Positions 1 through 5,166 of a DNA stretch of 5,166 nucleotides are shown piece by piece. The notes beneath the pieces were generated by a model. That model was given only the letters and a program-made list of their open reading frames with translations. It made no database searches and was not told the origin of the DNA. The DNA comes from Actinomycetes bacterium (lineage in GTDB: Bacteria; Actinomycetota; Actinomycetes; Streptosporangiales; Streptosporangiaceae): positions 1-5,166 of the forward strand of contig JAFACJ010000679.1 of NCBI GenBank assembly GCA_023425615.1. The letters run 5' to 3'. Within the stretch, counting starts at the first letter, position 1. Every line of letters starts with the position of its first letter. A program made the position numbers and the translations under genes.

Positions 1-565
1 GGCCGACCGGGGTCTGCTCCAGGTAGTCGATGGCGGCGTCCTCCAGGCTGTAGCCGTTGAGGTCGGTGCCGATCACCTGGATGATCTGGTCGCGGAACTC
101 GTTGCGCTTGGTGTACAGGTCGACGAAGTCAAGCTGCTTGCCGACGGTCTTCAGCGCCTCGGAGAACTTGGCGTTGAACAGTTCCTGGAGGGTGTCCTGG
201 GACGAGGCGCGGGTGGTGCCGATCGCCTGCGCGACCTTCACGACGTCCTCGACCGTCTTGTTCACCCGCACGAAGAAGGTGATGCGGATGTCGGCGCGGA
301 TGTTGTCGCGGCAGATCAGCCCCTCACGGCCGGTACGCGCGATCTCTATGGTCTTCACCGAGATATCCATGAACTCGGCCTTGTGCAAGATGGGCAGGAC
401 GACCGCCCCGGTGAAGGTCACGTCGACCTTCTTCACCTTCGAGATGATCAGCGCCTTGCCCTGCTCGACCTTGCGGAACAGCCTGCTGAGCACGAAGACG
501 AGGCCGATGACGATCAGCAGGACGACACCTGCCAGCACCGCCAGACCGGTGGATACAGCGTCCAT
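1..565 (-). CDS. Flotillin / SPFH-domain membrane protein (YqiK-like), C-terminus beyond the window
   Basis: Flotillins are SPFH-domain scaffold proteins that oligomerise at the cytoplasmic membrane and organise microdomains. Seen: reading leftward from the ATG at 563-565, 188 residues are present and the frame stays open to the window edge, so the C-terminal part (in the family, a long coiled coil) is missing. Residues about 7-28 form one hydrophobic segment (GLAVLAGVVLLIVIGLVFVL), followed by basic residues. The SPFH domain begins near residue 31 and includes FTGAVVLPILHKAEFMDI, then KTIEIARTGREGLICRDN and ITFFVRVNKTVEDV. This order and wording resemble Escherichia coli YqiK (GGAIVMPIFHE, then AFFVRVKPSVE, from memory). 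The start overlaps the upstream stop as TGATG, and AGAAGGG (572-578) lies 6 bases before the ATG, so it should be translationally coupled to the YqiJ-like gene. That partner is also the typical flotillin neighbour. Family call is firm; the exact subfamily is likely YqiK/FloT but not proven from half a protein. Confidence 0.93.
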   Translation of the reverse strand, partial: MDAVSTGLAVLAGVVLLIVIGLVFVLSRLFRKVEQGKALIISKVKKVDVTFTGAVVLPILHKAEFMDISVKTIEIARTGREGLICRDNIRADIRITFFVRVNKTVEDVVKVAQAIGTTRASSQDTLQELFNAKFSEALKTVGKQLDFVDLYTKRNEFRDQIIQVIGTDLNGYSLEDAAIDYLEQTPVG

Positions 566-1164
566 CAGAAGCCCTTCTTGTGGGGGTCGAGATCCGCGTC
601 ATAGGGCATCACCCAGAAGAACTCGCCCTCGGCGTCGTATTCGAAGATCAGTGCGGTGGAGCCGGCGGCCAGCGCGTCGTTCCCCTGCTGGCGCACCTGG
701 AGCACGGCCGAGGAGCCGTCCTCGGAGTGGACCTCGGCCTGGCCGAAGTGGGGGGTGACCCGGCCGGTCCTGATCACGCACATCCGGCCGATGAAGTCGT
801 GGCGGGAGGGCACCTTCGGCTCGGGCAGCAGATAGCGCAGCGGGTTGAGCAGCAGCCGGGTGGCCAGCCAGCCGCCGGCCAGCGCGACCGGCACGATCAG
901 GAGCCGCACCGGGCCGCCGTCCCAGGGGAGGTCGTCGGCGTAGGCGTACCCGGCGAGGCACAGGAACCAGGTGAACGCCACGATGAGCGAGACCACGATG
1001 GACGAGGGGACGCCGCGCAGGCCGATCCCGCCGAGCAGGTCGGTGTCGGTCTCCAGGAAGTCGAGTCCCACGATGGCCAGCACCCAGTAACCGACGACCA
1101 GCACCAGGAGCACGGTGAAGACCACGGTCGGAGGGGCGAGCACGATGTCGAGGAACTCGTTCAC
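565..1164 (-). CDS. YqiJ-like membrane protein with C-terminal OB-like domain (flotillin partner)
   Basis: This 199-residue protein starts at a GTG. Seen: three hydrophobic segments at about residues 12-34 (PTVVFTVLLVLVVGYWVLAI), 54-77 (SSIVVSLIVAFTWFLCLAGY) and 85-107 (VRLLIVPVALAGGWLATRLL). These are followed by a soluble C-terminal part from about residue 120 (FIGRMCVIRTGRVTPHFGQA, then SAVLQVRQQGNDALAAGSTA) with the beta-rich, glycine-turn pattern of an OB-like fold. Length and layout match E. coli YqiJ (about 209 residues: N-terminal helices, then an OB domain), which sits directly before the flotillin YqiK. NfeD proteins, which also pair with flotillins, have a related layout. Here the stop overlaps the flotillin start by one base, so the two are very likely made together. 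The role is inferred to be membrane-microdomain maintenance or envelope stress; no enzymatic motif is visible. GAGGG at 1168-1172 lies only 3 bases before the GTG, a short spacing, and no better in-frame start is nearby. Confidence 0.85.
   Translation of the reverse strand: MNEFLDIVLAPPTVVFTVLLVLVVGYWVLAIVGLDFLETDTDLLGGIGLRGVPSSIVVSLIVAFTWFLCLAGYAYADDLPWDGGPVRLLIVPVALAGGWLATRLLLNPLRYLLPEPKVPSRHDFIGRMCVIRTGRVTPHFGQAEVHSEDGSSAVLQVRQQGNDALAAGSTALIFEYDAEGEFFWVMPYDADLDPHKKGF
572..578 (-). promoter_or_regulatory. Ribosome binding site of the flotillin gene
   Basis: On the minus strand this reads AGAAGGG, 6 bases before the ATG at 563-565, inside the last codons of the YqiJ-like gene. It supports the chosen flotillin start. 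It is also one arm of a short inverted repeat (AGAAG-GG-CTTCT in RNA sense, 567-578), which could partly hide the site until ribosomes finish the upstream gene. That last point is inference, and the stem is weak. Confidence 0.6.
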
Positions 1165-1170
1165 GCACCC

Positions 1171-1200
1171 TCAGACGCAAGAACCGCCAATTCGGTTCAT
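1171..1200 (-). other. Possible 9-codon leader ORF before the YqiJ-like gene
   Basis: In the 38-base gap after the ABC-F stop, an ATG at 1198-1200 opens a mini-frame encoding MNRIGGSCV, closed by TGA at 1171-1173. It is in the same frame as the YqiJ-like gene, six bases before that gene's GTG. GGAG lies 11 bases before the ATG inside the ABC-F gene, a loose ribosome-binding match. It could be a leader peptide feeding re-initiation at the GTG, or chance. An open frame this short is weak evidence by itself. Confidence 0.15.
1181..1198. repeat. Short perfect inverted repeat in the ABC-F / YqiJ-like gap
   Basis: GAACCG (1181-1186) and CGGTTC (1193-1198) are exact inverted copies separated by six bases (CCAATT). 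In RNA read from the minus strand this gives a 6-bp stem with a 6-base loop. No run of U follows, so it is a poor intrinsic terminator. It might be an operator half-site pair or a small attenuating hairpin before the YqiJ-like gene. The arms are real; the role is unknown. Confidence 0.35.
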
Positions 1201-1207
1201 ATCTATA
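1201..1207 (-). promoter_or_regulatory. Weak candidate -10 element before the YqiJ-like gene
   Basis: The minus strand reads TATAGAT here, overlapping the ABC-F stop codon, in an AT-rich patch that is unusual for this window. It fits the actinobacterial -10 pattern TANNNT. No convincing -35 hexamer is seen 16-18 bases upstream. If active, transcription would begin near 1194 and give a leader of about 30 bases for the YqiJ-like/flotillin pair. Read-through from the ABC-F gene is equally possible. Confidence 0.22.
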
Positions 1208-2843
1208 CGAGCTCCGTGACGTGCCCCTGCTCCACGCGCAGCCGCCGGGTGGTGTGCACCGCCTCCAGCATCCGGCGGTCGTGGGTGACCAGCAGCAGCG
1301 TGCCCGGATAGTGCGCGAGAGCCGACTCCAGCTGCTCGATCGCGGGAAGGTCAAGGTGGTTGGTGGGCTCGTCCAGCACCAGCAGGTTCACCCCCCGCGC
1401 CTGGAGCAGGGCCAGCGCGGCACGGGTGCGCTCCCCCGGGGAGAGGGTGGCCGCCGAGCGCAGGACGTGCTCCGCCTTGAGGCCGAACTTGGCCAGCAGG
1501 GTCCGCACGTCGGCGGGAACCAGCTCGGGGACATGCCGCTGGAAGGCCTCCAGCAGCGGCTCGTCGCCCTCGAACAGCCCCCTCGCCTGATCGACCTCGC
1601 CGACGACGACACCGGGCCCGAGCGAGACCGAGCCCTCGTCCGGTTCCAGCCTGCCCAGCAGCGCCGCCAGCAGCGTCGACTTGCCGGCGCCGTTCGGGCC
1701 GGTGATCGCCACCTTCTCCGCCCAGCCGATCTGCAGGTCCACCGGGCCGAGCGTGAAGTCGCCGAGCCGCACCACGACCTGGCGCATCGTCGCGGTGACG
1801 GCGCCCGACCGCGGCGCCGCCGCGATCTCCATCCGCAGCTCCCACTCCTTGCGCGGCTCGGCCACCTCCTCCAGGCGCTCGATGGCGCGCTCGGTCTGCC
1901 GTGCCTTGGCCGCCTGCTTCTCGCTGGTCTCCCCGCGGAAATGAGCGAGGAGCTTGTCGTTGTCCGTGGCCTTGCGGCGGGCGTTCCTGACGCCCTTGTC
2001 CATCCAGGCCCGCTGGGTGCGGGCGCGCTCGCGCAGCGTCTCCAGCTTCCCCGCGTACTCCTCGTACTCCGCGCGGGCGTGCTGGCGGGCGATCTCCCGC
2101 TCGGCGAGGTAGGACTCATAACCGCCGCCGTAGACGTTGACCCGCCGCTGGGGGAGGTCGAGTTCCACGATCCGGTCGACCGTGCGGGCGAGGAACTCGC
2201 GGTCGTGGCTGACCAGGACCGTCGCCGCGCGCAGGCCCTTGACGAAGCGCTCCAGCCGGTCGAGGCCGTCCAGGTCGAGGTTGTTGGTGGGCTCGTCCAG
2301 CAGGAAGACGTCGTAGCGGCTCAGCAGCAGGCTCGCCAGGCCCGCGCGCGCTGCCTGGCCGCCCGACAGCGAGGTCATCTCCTGGTCGAGGCCGATCTCC
2401 AGGCCCAGCTCCGCGGCCACCTCCTCGGCGCGCTCGTCCAGGTCCGCGCCGCCCAGCGCCAGCCAGCGCTCCAGCGCCGCCGAGTACTCCTCATCGGCGC
2501 CGGGCGCGCCGGCGCCCAGCCGCTCGGTGGCCATGTCGAACTCCCGCTGCGCCGGCGCCACGCCGGTGCGGCGGGCCAGGAACTCCCCCACCGTCTCCCC
2601 CGGCCGCCGCTCGGGCTCCTGCGGCAGATAGCCGACCACGCCGTCGGCGGGGCTCACCTGGACGCCGCCCTCCTCGGGGGCGAGCAGCCCCGCCAGGATC
2701 TTCAGGAACGTCGATTTCCCGGCGCCGTTCGGACCCACCAGGCCGATCACGTCGCCCGGGGCGATCACCAGGTCCAGCCCCTCGAACAGCATCCGGTCCC
2801 CGTAGCCGGCGGCCAGGTCCCTCACCACGATCGTCGCGCTCAC
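1203..2843 (-). CDS. ABC-F family twin ATPase (ribosome-associated), possible antibiotic-resistance type
   Basis: ABC-F proteins are soluble; they bind the ribosomal E site and alter translation or dislodge antibiotics. Seen in 546 residues: two ABC ATPase domains and no membrane segment. Domain 1 has Walker A GPNGAGKST (37-45), Q-loop Q75, signature LSGGQ (159-163), Walker B plus catalytic Glu in VFLLDEPTNNLD (E184) and switch His213. A charged, helical linker at about 245-350 contains QRAWMDKGVRNARRKATDND. Domain 2 has Walker A (382-390), signature LSPGE (467-471), Walker B LLVLDEPTNHLD (E492) and His521. All catalytic residues are present. The length is near that of EttA, but the sequence looks more like the broad actinobacterial ABC-F group that includes producer self-resistance proteins such as TlrC; many members are uncharacterised, so resistance is possible but unproven. 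The GTG start lies 12 bases after the kinase stop with no clear Shine-Dalgarno sequence, suggesting coupling. A GTG at codon 6 or 7 is a less likely start. Confidence 0.93.
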   Translation of the reverse strand: MSATIVVRDLAAGYGDRMLFEGLDLVIAPGDVIGLVGPNGAGKSTFLKILAGLLAPEEGGVQVSPADGVVGYLPQEPERRPGETVGEFLARRTGVAPAQREFDMATERLGAGAPGADEEYSAALERWLALGGADLDERAEEVAAELGLEIGLDQEMTSLSGGQAARAGLASLLLSRYDVFLLDEPTNNLDLDGLDRLERFVKGLRAATVLVSHDREFLARTVDRIVELDLPQRRVNVYGGGYESYLAEREIARQHARAEYEEYAGKLETLRERARTQRAWMDKGVRNARRKATDNDKLLAHFRGETSEKQAAKARQTERAIERLEEVAEPRKEWELRMEIAAAPRSGAVTATMRQVVVRLGDFTLGPVDLQIGWAEKVAITGPNGAGKSTLLAALLGRLEPDEGSVSLGPGVVVGEVDQARGLFEGDEPLLEAFQRHVPELVPADVRTLLAKFGLKAEHVLRSAATLSPGERTRAALALLQARGVNLLVLDEPTNHLDLPAIEQLESALAHYPGTLLLVTHDRRMLEAVHTTRRLRVEQGHVTELV

Positions 2844-2855
2844 CTGAGCAAACTA

Positions 2856-4712
2856 CTACCCGGACGTTCCCTGCGGTTCCCAGACGTTCTCCGTACCGTC
2901 GCCCCTGCCGGCGATCTCCCTGATGCGGCGCGAGGTGCTCCGCGCGTGGGAGATCGCCTCGGCCAGCTCCTGCTCGGCGTTCTCGCCCGTCCTCGCCCGC
3001 TCCAGCGCCCGCAGGACGGTGAACAGGCTGGAGCCCAGGCGGTCGCGCAGATGCAGCCCGAACCTGGCACGTTCCTTGGCGATGGTCACCGCCGACAGAT
3101 CGGTGCGCGCCTCCTTCAGCTCCGCCACGAGCCGGGGCAGCAGGATCGCCGCGAAGATCAGGACCTGGCCGTAGAGCTGGGTGAGGAGCCCCGTCAGCAG
3201 CAGTCCGGCCGCGGCCGGCGACCACGGCACGCCCTCGGCCACCGCCTCGGTCCACACGCCGGCCACCGCGCACAGCAGCGCAGGGATCCAGCCGGCCGGG
3301 CCCCGCAGGAAGAACAGGACGGCGCCGCCCACCACGAACGTCTGGCTCCACAGCGCCAGGCCGAGCGGCAGCGGGAGCACCGCCAGGGCCGCCAGCACGG
3401 CGACGCCCGCGGCCACCGGTGGCCTGCGGGCGGTGCCCAGCCACAGCAGCGTCCCGTAGACCAGCACGTCGAAGACCAGCGTGGCCAGGACCGGGACGGT
3501 GCCGAACTGCCGCCAGGTGCCCGGGTACAGGTAGGGGAACACCGACACGCACAGGCTCATCGTCAGCAGCGGGGCGACGCGGTCCCAGCGCCCCACCCGC
3601 AGCCTCCGGCTCCGGGCGGGAAGCGTGGCGGTGAGGGTGAACTCTCCGCCTTCCAGCCGGGCGTCGATGTCGCCTTTGAGGGGCGCGAGCCTGGCCTGGA
3701 GCCCCTTCAACCCGGATCCGCCGGGTTTGCCCTGACTCGGTACGGGGGCCGCTCCGTCGTTGACGATCCGCACCGCCGTCTCCGACGCCTCGATCCGGCA
3801 CCGGCTCGCCTTGCTGTGCCGCAGGACATTGGTGACGCCCTCCCGCAGGACATAGGCCAGCGCCTCGTCCGCCCTCCCCTCGGGGACGCCCGTCACCTTG
3901 ACCTCCGCCGCCACGCCCGCCCAGGCGAGCGCCTCACGCGCCGACGCCGCCTCGGCCGCCAGCGACGTGATCGGCGTCCCGTCGGCGACCGTCCGCACCT
4001 CGGCCAGCGCCTGCTCGACCAGCTCGTGCGCGGTACGCAGCTCCTCCTCCGCCCTGCCCCGGCGCAGCGCCCGCAGCGCCACCTCCAGGCGGATGATGAT
4101 GACCGTCAGGCTGAACCCGAGCAGATCGTGGACGTCGCGCCGCACCCGCCCCCGCTCGTCCTGGACGATCGTCTCGGCGACCTCCTGGCGGGTCGTGTGC
4201 ACCCGGTGCGTCACCCCCGCCAGCCGTGACACCGTGTAGACCTGCACGCCCACCCCGACGTTGTTCAGCAGCCAGTAGACGACGTGCTCCTCCCGGGCGC
4301 GGCCGAACGCGTTCTCCTGCCAGAAGAGGAAGTCGACGCACACCGCCGTCGCGAAGAGCGCCACGACGGCGGCCCAGCGCCACCTCCCGCGGAACAGCAG
4401 CAGCGTGCTGGCCATCGGATAGCCGGTGTTGGCCTGGAAGTGCAGCGGGGTGAGGACCGGCCCGTAGCACAGCAGCAGGTCCAGCCCGTACAGCGTCCAG
4501 CGGTGCCGCTCACGCAGCCGCGCGAACCGCGGCAGGGAGATGAACACCTGCACCAGCGGCGACAGGAACACCGCCGCCACCCACACCAGATAGGGCCAGG
4601 ACCTGACCTCCGGCTCCCAGCGGGGGGACATCAGGTTCCCCAGGCCCCCGAGGACCGCGAGAAAGGCCAGGTTGAGCAGAACGAACCGTTCGGCCGTCCG
4701 CACCTCGCCCAT
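2856..4712 (-). CDS. Membrane sensor histidine kinase (HisKA_3 type) with a degenerate second sensor-DHp half
   Basis: Predicted inner-membrane two-component sensor of 618 residues. Seen: about five or six hydrophobic segments (near 10-28, 39-60, 72-90, 98-107, 111-131 and 142-162), then the dimerisation/phospho-acceptor helix RVRRDVHDLLGFSL with His195-Asp196. The ATP-binding domain follows, with N-box REGVTNVLRHS (E291, N295), NDG (318-320) and glycine loop GGSGLKGL (331-338). Unlike ordinary kinases it continues: about five or six more hydrophobic segments (378-526), then a DHp-like stretch, KERARFGLHLRDRLGSSL, in which Arg556 replaces the His, and it ends without a second ATPase domain. 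The frame is open upstream to 4850, but that extension is proline/tryptophan-rich, overlaps the sulfurtransferase and precedes the first hydrophobic helix. The ATG at 4710-4712 is therefore preferred; AAGGGG lies 13 bases before it, a loose ribosome-site match, so the start is moderately certain. The ABC-F gene follows after 12 bases. No response regulator is visible, so the partner and signal are unknown. Confidence 0.9.
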   Translation of the reverse strand: MGEVRTAERFVLLNLAFLAVLGGLGNLMSPRWEPEVRSWPYLVWVAAVFLSPLVQVFISLPRFARLRERHRWTLYGLDLLLCYGPVLTPLHFQANTGYPMASTLLLFRGRWRWAAVVALFATAVCVDFLFWQENAFGRAREEHVVYWLLNNVGVGVQVYTVSRLAGVTHRVHTTRQEVAETIVQDERGRVRRDVHDLLGFSLTVIIIRLEVALRALRRGRAEEELRTAHELVEQALAEVRTVADGTPITSLAAEAASAREALAWAGVAAEVKVTGVPEGRADEALAYVLREGVTNVLRHSKASRCRIEASETAVRIVNDGAAPVPSQGKPGGSGLKGLQARLAPLKGDIDARLEGGEFTLTATLPARSRRLRVGRWDRVAPLLTMSLCVSVFPYLYPGTWRQFGTVPVLATLVFDVLVYGTLLWLGTARRPPVAAGVAVLAALAVLPLPLGLALWSQTFVVGGAVLFFLRGPAGWIPALLCAVAGVWTEAVAEGVPWSPAAAGLLLTGLLTQLYGQVLIFAAILLPRLVAELKEARTDLSAVTIAKERARFGLHLRDRLGSSLFTVLRALERARTGENAEQELAEAISHARSTSRRIREIAGRGDGTENVWEPQGTSG

Positions 4713-4768
4713 TCCGCTGCCCAGCCCCCTTGCGGGACCCGGCGCGCGCCACCACGGCCCCTGCGGGG

Positions 4769-4796
4769 AGGGTAACGCCTTCTCCGTTTTCCACAA
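4769..4796 (-). promoter_or_regulatory. Weak candidate promoter for the kinase / ABC-F unit
   Basis: Within the 89-base gap between the sulfurtransferase stop and the kinase start, the minus strand reads TTGTGG (4791-4796), a 16-base spacer and TACCCT (4769-4774). This is a partial match to actinobacterial -35 TTGACN and -10 TANNNT. Transcription would begin near 4762, giving a leader of about 50 bases. The -35 is itself part of a small inverted repeat, CCAC-AA-GTGG (4791-4800). It is the best match I find in the gap, but partial matches like this are common. Confidence 0.25.
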
Positions 4797-4801
4797 GTGG
4801 A

Positions 4802-5166
4802 TTACGCGGTGGCCGCCGGACGGCCGGGATCGGCGGACCACTGCGACCACGATCCCGCGTAGAGCGCCGCCCGCACCCCGATCTGCTCCAGTGCGTAGAC
4901 GGTGTGCGCCGCCGTCACCCCCGACCCGCAGTACACGCCCACCTCCGTGTCCGGGGTGACGCCCAGCGCGCGGAACCGCGCGGCGAGGTCGGCCTCCGGA
5001 AGGAACGCCGTGCCGGGTCCGAGGTTGCCGCCGGTCGGGGCGTTGACGGCACCGGGGATGTGCCCGGCGCGCGGGTCCACCGGCTCGGTCTCGCCCCGGT
5101 AGCGTTCGGGGGCCCGCGCGTCGAGGAGCACACCGCGCCCGGCCAGCGCGGCGGCGCCGTCGGCGT
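4802..5166 (-). CDS. Sulfurtransferase, C-terminal catalytic rhodanese domain (N-terminus beyond the window)
   Basis: Tandem-rhodanese sulfurtransferases move a sulfur atom from thiosulfate or 3-mercaptopyruvate to an acceptor through a cysteine persulfide. Seen: 120 residues open to the right edge, ending at the TAA at 4802-4804. The order is typical of a C-terminal catalytic domain: VLLDARAPERYRGETEPVDP, AGHIPGAVNAP, then GVYCGSGVTAAHTVYAL and a closing YAGSWSQWSADPGRP. The catalytic Cys is encoded at 4928-4930. The loop CGSGVTA is the form known for 3-mercaptopyruvate sulfurtransferases such as E. coli SseA, whereas thiosulfate rhodaneses carry a basic CRKGVT-type loop, so mercaptopyruvate is the likelier substrate. 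The GTG at 5129-5131 is not the real start: coding similarity continues before it, and it would cut off the first strand of the domain. The protein is probably cytoplasmic. The 89-base gap to the kinase and the unrelated function suggest a separate unit. Confidence 0.92.
   Translation of the reverse strand, partial: ADGAAALAGRGVLLDARAPERYRGETEPVDPRAGHIPGAVNAPTGGNLGPGTAFLPEADLAARFRALGVTPDTEVGVYCGSGVTAAHTVYALEQIGVRAALYAGSWSQWSADPGRPAATA

Noticed and set aside
57..758. A 233-codon plus-strand frame opposite the flotillin and YqiJ-like genes
   Set aside because: The opposite strand encodes two proteins with clear family features and coupled starts. The plus-strand product ends in low-complexity Arg/Pro sequence and has no recognisable motif.
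1203..2843. ABC-F gene as the ATPase of an export system
   Set aside because: Two ATPase domains are fused by a charged helical linker, there is no membrane domain, and no permease lies next to it. This is the ABC-F layout, not a transporter.
1221..4229. A 1002-codon open frame on the plus strand
   Set aside because: It runs antisense to both the ABC-F gene and most of the kinase gene. Its product is Arg/Gln/Pro-rich with no recognisable domain. Such long antisense frames are expected where GC-rich codon bias removes stops on the opposite strand.
4758..4768. CCCC-TGC-GGGG inverted repeat as a terminator after the sulfurtransferase gene
   Set aside because: The stem is only 4 bp with a 3-base loop, and no T-run follows on the transcribed strand. 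Repeats like this are common by chance at this GC content.
4713..4850. N-terminal extension of the kinase from an upstream ATG at 4848-4850
   Set aside because: It would overlap the end of the sulfurtransferase gene by 49 bases and adds 46 residues rich in Pro, Gly and Trp without the character of a signal peptide or helix. The ATG at 4710-4712, just before the first membrane segment, fits better.
5129..5131. GTG as the true start of a small single-domain rhodanese
   Set aside because: The frame continues to the window edge, and the GTG codes for a core-strand Val in VLLDAR. The YRGETEP and CGSGVTA features are those of the second domain of a two-domain enzyme cut by the edge.

Overview
The window is high-GC DNA with the codon use and frequent GTG starts of an actinomycete. 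A Streptosporangiales-type filamentous actinobacterium is my best guess, but it rests on general impression only. Every gene I can support lies on the minus strand, so transcription runs from the right edge to the left edge. There are five genes, two of them cut by the window edges, and almost no non-coding DNA (gaps of 89, 12 and 38 bases and one 1-base overlap).

From right to left (5' to 3' of the transcripts): (1) 4802-5166, the C-terminal catalytic domain of a two-domain sulfurtransferase with a mercaptopyruvate-type CGSGVTA active-site loop. (2) An 89-base gap with a weak candidate promoter. (3) 2856-4712, a 618-residue membrane sensor histidine kinase. Its first half is a complete kinase of the HisKA_3/NarL-partner type. 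Its second half looks like a second membrane-plus-DHp unit with Arg at the phospho-acceptor position and no ATP-binding domain. (4) 1203-2843, a soluble twin-ATPase ABC-F protein that starts 12 bases after the kinase stop. (5) 565-1164, a YqiJ-like three-helix membrane protein with a C-terminal OB-like domain. (6) 1-565, the N-terminal 188 residues of a flotillin/YqiK-like SPFH protein, overlapping its partner by one base.

Two functional pairs stand out. YqiJ-like plus flotillin is a well-known membrane-microdomain pairing, here translationally coupled. Kinase plus ABC-F looks like one transcription unit and may link membrane sensing to ribosome protection or rescue, though no response regulator is visible. 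The sulfurtransferase is probably a separate unit. The most unusual object is the tandem, half-degenerate histidine kinase. I see no RNA genes, mobile elements, CRISPR arrays or strong intrinsic terminators.
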